Assembly (NCBI RefSeq): GCF_021729885.1
Contig: NZ_CP063401.1
Location: forward strand, 3,340,501-3,404,500
Reading direction: 5' to 3'
Origin: Devosia sp. SL43
GTDB lineage: Bacteria > Pseudomonadota > Alphaproteobacteria > Rhizobiales > Devosiaceae
Length of the DNA: 64,000 nt
How positions within the stretch are numbered: the first letter of the stretch is position 1; every line of letters starts with the position of its first letter. The position numbers were made by a program, and so were the translations under genes. This document shows, in pieces, positions 26,183-33,830 of this stretch. Below the pieces are notes generated by a model. It saw only the letters and a program-made list of their open reading frames with translations. It did not search any database and was not told where the DNA came from.

Positions 26183-27082
26183 ATGGATAGACTGGCCTGC
26201 GATAGAATGTTCATCGCGGTTGTCGAGCGGCACAGCCTGACTGCTGCGGCTGTGAAACTGGGGGTGAGCTCGGGACAGGCCTCCAAGCTCGTTTCGCGGC
26301 TCGAAGAAGATCTGGGCGTACAATTGCTGCATCGTACGACGCGCTCTGTTTCAACGACCGAGGCGGGCCAAGCTTATTACGAGCGCATCAAAGGCCTGCT
26401 TGATGACATGGACGAGTTGGATGCCACGATCCGCAGTGCCTCCACTGCACCGCGCGGGCGCTTGGCCATGTCGGTGCCGATCACCTTTGGCACGCAGGTG
26501 CTCGCGCCGCTTCTGGCCGAGTTCGCCGAGGCGCATCCGCTGATCGAGCTGGATGTGTCCTTCTCGGATCGTGTGGTCAATCTGGTCGAGGAAGGCTTCG
26601 ATCTCGCCCTTCGCATCGGCACCTTGCGCGACAGTTCGCTGATCGCCCGCAAGCTGTGCCCGATCCGGCTGGTGACCACGGCATCGCCGGGTTATCTCGC
26701 GCAGTTCGGGAACCCGGCCACTCCCGCGGATGTGGCGGGGCATGCCTGCATCATCGACACCAACTTCGCCGATCGCGCCACCTGGCGCTTTGCCCATGGG
26801 ACGAGCGTGCCCATCCGGGGGCGCCTGCGCTTCTCCAATGCCGAGGCCTGTGCGGCGGCCGCCGCGATCGGCCTGGGCCTGGTGCAGGGACCAAGCTTCG
26901 TTGCCGGGAACCGGATCAGGGCCGGCCAGCTCGTCCCGGTCCTCGATAGCTTCGAGCCCGATCCGCTCGCTCTATGGGCCGTCTACACCACAGGTCGCCA
27001 CCTCGCAGCAAAAGTCAGGGTGATGGTCGATTTCCTGATCGAACGCTTTGCCGATAATCCACCCTGGGACCAGGGTTGGTAG
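26183..27082 (+). CDS. LysR-type transcriptional regulator
   Basis: A 299-residue LTTR. Winged helix: DRMFIAVVERHSLTAAAVKL and GVSSGQASKLVSRLEEDLGV, then QLLHRTTRSVSTTEAGQAYY; effector domain from about residue 90 (SVPITFGTQVLAPLLAEF, VVNLVEEGFDLALRIG). It is closely similar in layout to the LysR at 3062-3949, both of the CrgA/AaeR type. It lies 105 bp upstream of the co-oriented reductase/VOC/hydroquinone-reductase operon and is its probable regulator. Inducers of relatives are quinones, phenols or aldehydes. Confidence 0.9.
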   Translation: MDRLACDRMFIAVVERHSLTAAAVKLGVSSGQASKLVSRLEEDLGVQLLHRTTRSVSTTEAGQAYYERIKGLLDDMDELDATIRSASTAPRGRLAMSVPITFGTQVLAPLLAEFAEAHPLIELDVSFSDRVVNLVEEGFDLALRIGTLRDSSLIARKLCPIRLVTTASPGYLAQFGNPATPADVAGHACIIDTNFADRATWRFAHGTSVPIRGRLRFSNAEACAAAAAIGLGLVQGPSFVAGNRIRAGQLVPVLDSFEPDPLALWAVYTTGRHLAAKVRVMVDFLIERFADNPPWDQGW

Positions 27083-27090
27083 TTTCCATT

Positions 27091-27110
27091 TCGGAAGAAA
27101 TCTTCTTCGA
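27091..27110. promoter_or_regulatory. Candidate LysR operator upstream of the quinone-type operon
   Basis: GAAGA-AA-TCTTC (27094-27105) within TCGGAAGAAATCTTCTTCGA is an inverted repeat in the short gap between the LysR gene and its probable target operon, 78 bp before the first start codon. Confidence 0.35.
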
Positions 27111-27187
27111 TCTGACCCGATAGTACAGCAGAAGGAACAGGCCCATATTCCCGTCATCGCCGCAGGACAAACGACAGGAATTTAAAA

Positions 27188-27775
27188 ATGACACTCGCAA
27201 TCATCGGAACCGGCAACATGGCCAAAGGCCTTGCCACAGTTTTCGCCGGCAACGACATCGTCTTCGGCTCGCGCAATCCTTCCGACACAGCCTTGTCGAT
27301 CGCCGACGCCGTTGCCAAGGCCGATATCGTCTTCCTCGCCGTCCCCTATGATGCTGCCGCCGACGTGGTCGCTGCAGCGAACGGCTTCGCCGGCAAGATC
27401 GTGGTCGACTTGACGAACCCGATGAAGGCCGACTTCTCCGGTCTCGCCATCGGCTTTAGCACCAGTGCCGCTGAAGAGATCGCGCGACTGGCGCCGCAGG
27501 CCAAGGTGGTCAAGGGCTTCAACACCCTGTTCGCCTCCGTGCTGCAGAATGGCGGCAAGGCTGCCGGCACCCCGGCCACCGTGCTCCTTGCCGGTGACGA
27601 CGCCGATGCCGTTGCGGAGGTTGAAGCCCTCGTCAACGCTGCCGGCCTCAAGGCTATCGTTGCCGGTCCCTTGGCCGCCTCGCGCAATATCGAAGCCGTC
27701 GCCGCCCTCAATATTGGCCTCGGCTACGGCCAGGGCAAAGGCACCGACATTGCCCCCACCTGGGTCGGAATCTGA
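27188..27775 (+). CDS. NADPH-dependent F420 reductase-like dinucleotide-binding protein
   Basis: A 195-residue Rossmann protein: MTLAIIGTGNMAKGLATVF at the N-terminus, FGSRNP as the NADP phosphate-binding turn, VFLAVPYDAAADVVA and KVVKGFNTLFASVLQ. It fits the F420-dependent NADP oxidoreductase family, which in proteobacteria lacking F420 probably reduces other electron carriers or quinones with NADPH. First gene of a four-gene operon with a VOC protein, a glutathionyl-hydroquinone reductase and an esterase. No catalytic residue beyond nucleotide binding is obvious. Confidence 0.82.
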   Translation: MTLAIIGTGNMAKGLATVFAGNDIVFGSRNPSDTALSIADAVAKADIVFLAVPYDAAADVVAAANGFAGKIVVDLTNPMKADFSGLAIGFSTSAAEEIARLAPQAKVVKGFNTLFASVLQNGGKAAGTPATVLLAGDDADAVAEVEALVNAAGLKAIVAGPLAASRNIEAVAALNIGLGYGQGKGTDIAPTWVGI

Positions 27776-27830
27776 ACCCTAAGTGCACGGGTTTCGGCCA
27801 CGGCCGGAACCCCTAATACCGGAGACGGAA

Positions 27831-28667
27831 ATGGCCAGCAGTGACGCCCCGATCGATGTCGGACATGTGGCGCTCGTCGTGCGCGATCTCGACAAGGTCG
27901 CCACCTTCTATCAGCAGGTGCTCGGTCTTGAACCCCTGACGTCTGACGGAGAGATACGACGCCTCGGCGCCAGGGGCACTACGCTATTGGAACTGCGGCA
28001 GGACAAAGCAGCCCGTGTCCGCGCCCCGCGCGAAGCCGGCCTGTTTCACACCGCGTTCCTTCTTCCGTCCCATCAGGAGCTGGCCAACTGGCTGGGCCAT
28101 ATCGCCCGCATCCGCGCGCCGATACAGGGCGCGTCTGACCACCTGGTCAGCGAAGCGATCTATCTGGTCGACCCGGAAGGCAATGGCATCGAAGTCTATG
28201 CTGATACGCCGCAAGACACCTGGCAGCACTCGGCCGCTGGCATCATCATGAGCACCGAGCATCTCGATCTCAACGCGTTGTTGAGCGACGCTGACGCCGA
28301 CTGGCAGGGCATGCCTAGGGGCAGTGTCATCGGCCATGTTCACCTCCAGGTCGGTGCCATTCCCGAAGCCGAGGCGTTCTATACGGGTGTGTTGGGCATG
28401 AAGCTCAAGACCCGCTATCCTGGCGGCAGCTTCTACGCCTCCGGCGACTATCACCATCACCTGGCGACCAATATCTGGAACAGTCGTGGCGCCAAGCCTC
28501 TGGCCGGCGGCGAGACAGGCCTTGCCGAAGTCGTGCTGCGCGCGACGAAGTCCGAACATGATGCGCTCGCTGCGCGGGCCGGCCAGACAGGCGAAATCCT
28601 GACCCTGGTCGATCCCTGGAATATCCCCCTCACGATTACGACCAAGGACGAGACCCATGTTGGTTGA
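27831..28667 (+). CDS. Two-domain VOC protein, catechol 2,3-dioxygenase-like (CatE/MhqO type)
   Basis: A 278-residue protein from ATG 27831 (GGAGACGGAA just upstream). It holds two VOC units: DVGHVALVVRDLDKVATFYQ (residues 7-26) with GLFHTAFLLPS and DPEGNGIEVYAD, and a second beginning IGHVHLQVGAIPEAEAFYTG with YHHHLATNIW. The metal-type His/His/Glu set (HVALVV, LFHTAF, GIEVY) is present in the N-terminal half, as in CatE-like ring-cleavage enzymes. In Firmicutes such proteins belong to the quinone-induced mhq regulon. Its stop overlaps the next start by 11 bp. Confidence 0.85.
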   Translation: MASSDAPIDVGHVALVVRDLDKVATFYQQVLGLEPLTSDGEIRRLGARGTTLLELRQDKAARVRAPREAGLFHTAFLLPSHQELANWLGHIARIRAPIQGASDHLVSEAIYLVDPEGNGIEVYADTPQDTWQHSAAGIIMSTEHLDLNALLSDADADWQGMPRGSVIGHVHLQVGAIPEAEAFYTGVLGMKLKTRYPGGSFYASGDYHHHLATNIWNSRGAKPLAGGETGLAEVVLRATKSEHDALAARAGQTGEILTLVDPWNIPLTITTKDETHVG

Positions 28668-29634
28668 TGGCAAGTGGACGGAAAACTGGCAGCCGGTGCA
28701 GGCCAGCGACGCCAAAGGTGGCTTCGTGCGGCAGATTTCAGGCTTTCGCCATTGGGTGACGCCTGATGGCAGTGCCGGGCCGACCGGCGATGCGGGCTTT
28801 GCTGCCGAGGCTGGCCGTTACCACCTCTATGTCGCCCTGATCTGCCCATGGGCGTCTCGCACCTTGATTGCGCGCAAGCTCAAGGGTTTGGAACACCTAA
28901 TTTCCATCAGCGTCGTCAACCCGCGTCTTAGCGACCATGGTTGGGCTTTCGGCGGCTATCCCGGCGCCGATTTGGATGCGCTCAACGGCGCGTCTTTCAT
29001 GCACCAGATCTATACCAAGGCCGATCCGCACTACACCGGCCGGGCTACTGTCCCAGTGCTGTGGGACAAGAAACTCGGCACCATCGTCAACAACGAGAGC
29101 GCCGATATCGTGCGCATGCTCAACTCTGGCTTCGGCGACTTGGCAAGCGGCCCCAACCTTTACCCCGAGGCCTTGCGCAGCCAGATCGACGCACTCAATG
29201 CCGATATCTATCCGCGCCTCAACAACGGCGTCTATCGCGCCGGCTTTGCCGTGACGCAGCTGGCCTACGAAGAAGCCTTCGACGACGTATTCTCGATGCT
29301 CGATAGCCTCGAGAAGCGCCTACAGGCCGGTGAGCCCTTCCTCTTCGGCAATGCCGTGACCGAGGCGGACATTCGCTTGTTCGTCACCCTGGTCCGCTTC
29401 GACGCTGCCTATCACGGCCTGTTCAAGTGCAATCTGCGACGGCTGGCGGACTATGCCGCGCTCAGCATCTATCTGGCCACCATGATGGCCGTGCCGGGCG
29501 TCGCCGAGACGGTCAGCATCGAGCACATCAAGGCCGGCTACTATTCTATCAAGGCACTCAACCCCAACGGCATCGTGCCTAAGGGACCAGACCTGCCGGG
29601 CCTAGCGCACGTTTCATTGAAAGCGAAAAATTGA
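28657..29634 (+). CDS. Glutathionyl-hydroquinone reductase (YqjG/PcpF-like xi-class GST)
   Basis: A 325-residue glutathione transferase of the xi class. The catalytic motif CPWA is at residues 63-66 in LYVALICPWASRT, with Cys63 as the thiol that removes glutathione from S-glutathionyl-hydroquinones. An all-alpha C-terminal domain follows (EAFDDVFSMLDSLEKRL, NAVTEADIRLFVTLVRFD). This enzyme recovers hydroquinone from glutathione adducts that form when quinones react with GSH, and it is the strongest pointer to quinone detoxification for this operon. It is coupled on both sides: 11-bp overlap upstream, one-base overlap (TGATG) downstream. Confidence 0.93.
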   Translation: MLVDGKWTENWQPVQASDAKGGFVRQISGFRHWVTPDGSAGPTGDAGFAAEAGRYHLYVALICPWASRTLIARKLKGLEHLISISVVNPRLSDHGWAFGGYPGADLDALNGASFMHQIYTKADPHYTGRATVPVLWDKKLGTIVNNESADIVRMLNSGFGDLASGPNLYPEALRSQIDALNADIYPRLNNGVYRAGFAVTQLAYEEAFDDVFSMLDSLEKRLQAGEPFLFGNAVTEADIRLFVTLVRFDAAYHGLFKCNLRRLADYAALSIYLATMMAVPGVAETVSIEHIKAGYYSIKALNPNGIVPKGPDLPGLAHVSLKAKN

Positions 29635-30227
29635 TGTGTGGACTTGTCATTCTTTTGCACGGCGTGGGTAGCAATGGCGCCAACATGGCCGCGCTCGGCC
29701 AAGCCATGGCACCGGACCTCCCTGGCGTGATCTTCGAAAGCCCCGATGCGCCGCATTCGAGCGGTCGCGGACGGGAATGGTTCAGCGTCGCCGGCGTAGC
29801 GGTGGACAACCGGGCCGAACGCGTGCTGGCTGCGCGTCCTTCGTTCGATACGGTCATCGACAGCCTGATCCAGAAGCATGGCATCGCGGGCGAGCTGGAT
29901 CGCGTCGTGTTCGTTGGTTTTTCACAAGGCTCGATCATGGCACTGGACGCGCTGGCGAGCGGCCGTTGGCCCGTCGGCGCCATTGTCGCCTTCTCCGGGC
30001 GCCTAGCATCGCCGACACCGCTATCGCCATCGACAACGACGCCATTGCTGCTGGTGCATGGGGATGCCGATCCCGTCATGCCCTTTGCCGAAGCCCAAAA
30101 GGCGGTAGACCAGCTCAATCCATTCGGTGTCGCAGTGCAGATCGCCATCGAGCGGGGCCTTGGCCATCAAGTGTCTCCGCATGGTCTGGAACTGGCCGTC
30201 GCATTCATACGAGACGCGCTTTCCTAG
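29634..30227 (+). CDS. Carboxylesterase/phospholipase-family alpha/beta hydrolase (MhqD/YpfH-like)
   Basis: A 197-residue alpha/beta hydrolase from ATG 29634 (overlapping the previous TGA). Nucleophile Ser in GFSQGS, the oxyanion loop LLHGVGSN, the acid in LLVHGDADPVMPF and His in GLGHQVSPHG make up the triad. It belongs to the esterase/phospholipase group that includes YpfH and MhqD; MhqD is induced by methylhydroquinone in Bacillus alongside a VOC dioxygenase. It could hydrolyse thioester or ester products of quinone adducts. Last gene of the operon. Confidence 0.9.
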   Translation: MCGLVILLHGVGSNGANMAALGQAMAPDLPGVIFESPDAPHSSGRGREWFSVAGVAVDNRAERVLAARPSFDTVIDSLIQKHGIAGELDRVVFVGFSQGSIMALDALASGRWPVGAIVAFSGRLASPTPLSPSTTTPLLLVHGDADPVMPFAEAQKAVDQLNPFGVAVQIAIERGLGHQVSPHGLELAVAFIRDALS

Positions 30228-30425
30228 GTGTGTGGCGTTGCCGACGCTGCTTTGCTGCAACAACAACCCGTGTTGTCGATATCCGGCATCCAGGTGCTGC
30301 CCGGGCACAGCAAGCTCGATACCACGGCGCTCTACACCAAGGTCTCGACCCGTACGTTCCACGCGGTCGCCGGGCCGCTCGACCGGTTGATGGCGCTGAT
30401 GGAGGACAAGCCGCCGCCCAGTTGA
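30228..30425 (+). pseudogene. Tyrosine recombinase C-terminal remnant (IS91-associated type)
   Basis: The frame reads IQVLPGHSKLDTTALYTKVS then TFHAVAGPLDRLMALMEDK, the C-terminal part of a tyrosine recombinase of the kind often found with IS91 elements (normally IQVLLGHSKLDTTALYTKVATRTI...SPLDRL). The catalytic GH and Y are visible, but the rest of the gene is missing. Just upstream, the frame is broken: GATATCCGG (DIR) lies out of frame with ATCCAGGTG (IQV), so two bases have been lost. Non-functional trace of a mobile element at the left border of the purine module. Confidence 0.7.
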
Positions 30426-30598
30426 GCCGGTGCGCGCCGCCGAAAAGGCTCACCCCCGGAATTTGTCTTTGTAAGTTGTTGGTCGCAAGTACGGTTTCGA
30501 ACAGTCACGGTGCACCGCTCGGTCTCGGGATATCAGCCCGATCTATCCGGCCGGTGTGATCAAAGCGATCGTCGCCGGAGGCGATGTCGGATTGTTCG

Positions 30599-31183
30599 TC
30601 ATGACAGCCTTCCATCAGCCAAAGCGGCCATGATCCAGTCGCGATAGCGCTGCTCCTTGTTCGGCATCTCCGGCACGACCCGGCTCGCCTCCTCCATGAA
30701 GAAACGATAGTCGCGGCCCATCTTCTGGCCGGACAATGTGTGCATGTCGCGCGCAAAGTCGGGGATGTCGGCCCGCAATTCGCCGAGTTGGGTGCCACGC
30801 ATGGCCCAGTTGACCATGTCGTCGCTGGTGCGGTCCTTGTCCGAACCACACAGCATGCGGATAGCGTGCACTGCAAACAGGAAACGGTCACCCGAGGGGC
30901 GGTCGTAGCGCCTGTGCTGCTGGAACAGCGTCTCTATCAACACCGGCGCCTGCGGGTTGCCCATGCCGATATCCTCGACGGCGATGACGCATAGCCTTGC
31001 CCAGAGCTTGTCCTCCAGTTCCGGGCTTGTCGCATACATTTCCCAGCCCAGGAGCAAGGCATTGTCGATCATGCCGCGGCGGATGGATTTCTGCAGCGCC
31101 GAGATCACCTCGTCGGCAGCAAAGCCATGTTCAGTGGTTGTGCGTTGCCAGGGGTCGGCGGGTTGTTCAACGGCGATGCTCAT
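30599..31183 (-). CDS. RarA/MgsA C-terminal-domain-like protein without AAA+ module
   Basis: A 194-residue helical protein from ATG 31183. DEVISALQKSIRRGMIDNAL, RLCVIAVEDIGMGNPQAP and DRFLFAVHAIRMLCGSDKDR resemble the C-terminal helical/tetramerisation region of RarA (MgsA), the AAA+ ATPase at replication forks, but there is no Walker motif. It is the last gene of a four-gene operon (creatininase-like, LacI, GATase-like, this), its start overlapping the stop of the GATase-like gene as ATGA. Why a RarA-C-like domain is coupled to a catabolic regulator operon is unclear; a purine-linked or hydrolytic role is possible. Confidence 0.6.
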   Translation of the reverse strand: MSIAVEQPADPWQRTTTEHGFAADEVISALQKSIRRGMIDNALLLGWEMYATSPELEDKLWARLCVIAVEDIGMGNPQAPVLIETLFQQHRRYDRPSGDRFLFAVHAIRMLCGSDKDRTSDDMVNWAMRGTQLGELRADIPDFARDMHTLSGQKMGRDYRFFMEEASRVVPEMPNKEQRYRDWIMAALADGRLS

Positions 31184-31935
31184 CAGTTCTTTGCTCCAGC
31201 CCAGTCGGCAATCTGCGCCCACAAGCGTCCATATCCATCCCATTCCACAAAGGGAGGCGGCGCCCAGTGAGGTCCGCAATCGGAGGCAAAGGCGACACCG
31301 CGCCCCTTGCCGAAGCTGCCAGCGACCAGCAGCGGATCATCGCCGACCGTGGCGATGACGCTGGCACTGGGCTTGGCGGTCAGGCGGTTATAGCCCAGCA
31401 ACGCCGGCCACATATTGGGCAGTCCCGCAACCATGGGATGGGTAGCGTCCACGACCTGCGGCACGACGCCCTGCGGCGCCTCGGCTCGGTCGTCTCCGCG
31501 CATCATCACGACCGGCAGCGCGTCCTCGACCGGCGAGCCGGCATATTGTCCCTTGGCGTCGATGCCCTGGAAGGTCAGGTAGCCGCCGACCATGACAAGA
31601 CCCCCGCCATTGACCACGTATTCGCGGATCGCCGCCAGCCGGTTGGGCAGGACCTTCGACTTGGTGAACGTGTCGGGGTGCAGTAGCAGGGTGTTGGCGC
31701 CGATGTCCGACAGCAGCACACAGTCGTAGACGCTCAGGTCTTGCGCCGCGAAGGGAAAATCGCGGGCGGCGACATGGGCTGGCTGGTACGTCACGTCCCA
31801 GCCGCCCTGCTCGAGGGCGGTCTGGAGCCAGCGGACCCCTTCGGCATATTCGGTCGTGGTGAAGCTATCGAAGCCCTTCTGGTGGATGGAATGAACCGTC
31901 CACGATTCGCCGGCGATGAGGATACGCTTGGTCAT
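31183..31935 (-). CDS. Glutamine amidotransferase-like (ThuA/DJ-1 superfamily) protein
   Basis: A 250-residue class I glutamine amidotransferase-like protein. It opens RILIAGESWTVHSIHQKGFD and has YDCVLLSDIGANTLLLHP, YVVNGGGLVMVGGYLTFQG, GKGRGVAFASDCGPHWAPP and a final WADWAGA-type helix. The elbow cysteine of true amidotransferases is not at the expected GGG-L--VGG position, so it is more likely a binding or hydrolase relative (ThuA-like trehalose-utilisation proteins are also in this fold). Overlaps LacI upstream and the RarA-C-like gene downstream by 4 bp, so all are co-expressed. Confidence 0.75.
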   Translation of the reverse strand: MTKRILIAGESWTVHSIHQKGFDSFTTTEYAEGVRWLQTALEQGGWDVTYQPAHVAARDFPFAAQDLSVYDCVLLSDIGANTLLLHPDTFTKSKVLPNRLAAIREYVVNGGGLVMVGGYLTFQGIDAKGQYAGSPVEDALPVVMMRGDDRAEAPQGVVPQVVDATHPMVAGLPNMWPALLGYNRLTAKPSASVIATVGDDPLLVAGSFGKGRGVAFASDCGPHWAPPPFVEWDGYGRLWAQIADWAGAKN

Positions 31936-32948
31936 GTCTGGGCCTTGGCGGGTGGTGGCGCCACCGATTGGCGCGCCACGAGGTGAACAGGGAGCCGGGT
32001 CTCCGGCGGCGGAGGAGGACCATCGCCGAGGAGCGACAGCAGATGCTGCACCGCCACTCGGCCCATTTCGGCGACCGGCTGACGGATGGTGGTAAGAGGG
32101 GGGGCGACCAGTTCGGCAAAGGCCATGTCGTCGAAGCCAATGAGGCTAAGGTCGTCGGGGATGACAAGCCCGCGCTCTCGCACCGCTTGCAGCACGCCGA
32201 TGGCGATATAGTCCGAACAAGCCAGGATGGCCGTCGGCCGCTCCGGCGCGTCGAGCATTACGGCTGCGGCTGTCGCGCCGTAGTCGCGGCTGTATTCGCC
32301 GAGCATCACCCAACCCGGGGCCATGGGCAGCCCGGCTTCGCTCATGGCACGGGAAAAGCCGGCGAGGCGCTCGTTGACGCTCATCAGGCGGTATGGTCCA
32401 CCAATCAGCGCTATATCGCGGTGGCCCGCCTCGATCAGGTGGCGCGTGGCAGCGTAGGCGCCCTCGGCATTTTCGACAAACACGCCTGGCAGGCTCACGC
32501 CCGCGATGTCTTCGTCGAGCAACACGACATTGTCGCGGCCCGCCAGCAGGCCGGCAAGAGTGCCATCGTCCACCCGGTTGGTCATCATGATGAGACCATC
32601 GACATGGCTGTCAGCCATGCGCTGGATGGCGTCCACCTCCCGCGCAAGGTCGCCGCTCGTCGATGATATATACACCGCGTATCCGCTCGCATGTGCTTCC
32701 CGTTCCACGGCGGCAGCCAATTCTGCAAAGAAGGGGTTGGCGATATCGGGGGTCACAAGGCTAATGGCCTCGGCCTTACCCGTCGACAACCGTCGCGCTA
32801 GTACGTTGGGCCGGTAATCCAGCTTGGCGATGGCGGCGTCGACCCGGTCCCGCGTAGCTTGTGGCAGGTCAAGGCGACGGTTCAGGTAGCGCGAGACCGC
32901 TGTGGGCGATACACCGGCTTCTGCCGCGACGTCGTTCAGCGTCGCCAT
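31932..32948 (-). CDS. LacI-family transcriptional regulator
   Basis: A 338-residue LacI/GalR repressor from ATG 32948 (a GTG at 32957 is the alternative). Helix-turn-helix and hinge: TLNDVAAEAGVSPTAVSRYL and YRPNVLARRLSTGKAEAISL; then a periplasmic-binding-protein-like sensor (ISLVTPDIANPFFAELAAAV, GHRDIALIGGPYRLMSVNER, LSLIGFDDMAFAELVAPPLT). It lies directly downstream of the creatininase-like gene. The perfect palindrome at 33803-33816 upstream of the divergent amidohydrolase gene is a classic LacI-type site, so the regulator probably controls both divergent operons, with a purine-related or amide effector. Confidence 0.93.
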   Translation of the reverse strand: MATLNDVAAEAGVSPTAVSRYLNRRLDLPQATRDRVDAAIAKLDYRPNVLARRLSTGKAEAISLVTPDIANPFFAELAAAVEREAHASGYAVYISSTSGDLAREVDAIQRMADSHVDGLIMMTNRVDDGTLAGLLAGRDNVVLLDEDIAGVSLPGVFVENAEGAYAATRHLIEAGHRDIALIGGPYRLMSVNERLAGFSRAMSEAGLPMAPGWVMLGEYSRDYGATAAAVMLDAPERPTAILACSDYIAIGVLQAVRERGLVIPDDLSLIGFDDMAFAELVAPPLTTIRQPVAEMGRVAVQHLLSLLGDGPPPPPETRLPVHLVARQSVAPPPAKAQT

Positions 32949-32957
32949 GGACCGCAC

Positions 32958-33695
32958 CTATATCGCATGACGGCGTCTCCATTCCGCGATGACGGCCAGG
33001 CTTGCGGATACGATGCCATCGACCAGAGCCTCACCCTTTGCCGCGGTGGCCGGGCGCGGGTCGCCGAACACACCAGACGGGTTGAAGTCTCGCACCTGCA
33101 TGGGTTGTGATCCGAAGTCAGCCGGAAACTGGGGGTATGATGGCGCCGCGCGCTCCATCGCCACGGACGCCGGTGCTACGGCGAGCATGATGGACGTCTC
33201 CACCTCGTCGGCATGGTAGAAGCCTGGCGCGGCCGGCTCGCTTTCGCAAATTTCGGCGGCCAGAGCCTCCAGGCCGGGATAGTCGAGATGGCAGACCGGC
33301 AGGCCGACCCCGGCCAAGTACCGAGCCGCGAGCAGCATCGGTTCGCGATTGCCGAAGTGTCCATTGACCAGCACCAGCCCACGCACACCGCCGCGCTGCA
33401 GGTCGGACCCAATATCCTCGATCATCGCTTGCAAGGTTCGAGGCGAGATCGAAATCGTGCCTGGAAAGCTCCGTGCCGTCCAGGCATCGCCATAGGTTAT
33501 GGGTGGGAGGAGCAGGGCCGACAGGGCATCCGCCAATCGTCGCGCGACGCCATGCGCCATATCGGTATCCGTGGTCAAAGGCAGATGTGCGCCATGCTGC
33601 TCGCAGGCCCCCAGCGCTAGAACGGCCAGCGCACCAGCAGCAATCCTGGCCTCAGCTTCCGGCCAGGCAATGCGCGAAAAATCGGCAGCGGTCAT
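32958..33695 (-). CDS. Creatininase-family amidohydrolase
   Basis: A 245-residue protein from ATG 33695. Creatininase features: ALGACEQHGAHLPLTTDTDM with metal ligands Glu, His and Asp, GTISISPRTLQAMIEDI, LVNGHFGNREPM with a further His, and FYHADEVETSIML with His and Glu. The family includes creatinine amidohydrolase and the formamide hydrolases of riboflavin/F420 and mycofactocin biosynthesis. In this purine-base setting a ring-opening amidase is reasonable. First gene of the operon with LacI and two unknowns, divergent from the amidohydrolase gene. Confidence 0.88.
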   Translation of the reverse strand: MTAADFSRIAWPEAEARIAAGALAVLALGACEQHGAHLPLTTDTDMAHGVARRLADALSALLLPPITYGDAWTARSFPGTISISPRTLQAMIEDIGSDLQRGGVRGLVLVNGHFGNREPMLLAARYLAGVGLPVCHLDYPGLEALAAEICESEPAAPGFYHADEVETSIMLAVAPASVAMERAAPSYPQFPADFGSQPMQVRDFNPSGVFGDPRPATAAKGEALVDGIVSASLAVIAEWRRRHAI

Positions 33696-33802
33696 TCGTA
33701 AGATGCTGCAAATATGGGCAAAAATCGGCAAAGCCGATCAAGCAGGCAATCCGTCCGCAAATGCATTTGACAAGCTTCGAGAAAGTGGCGTTAGATCGGT
33801 AT

Positions 33803-33816
33803 GTAAAGCGCTTTAC
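33803..33816. promoter_or_regulatory. LacI-family operator palindrome
   Basis: GTAAAGCGCTTTAC is a perfect 14-bp palindrome with the central CG typical of LacI/PurR sites. It lies in the 135-bp gap between the divergent operons, 15 bp before the amidohydrolase start, where binding would block transcription or initiation. Flanking CGTTAG copies (33789-33794, 33820-33825) form a direct repeat around it. Confidence 0.75.
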
Positions 33817-33830
33817 TAACGTTAGGTCAA

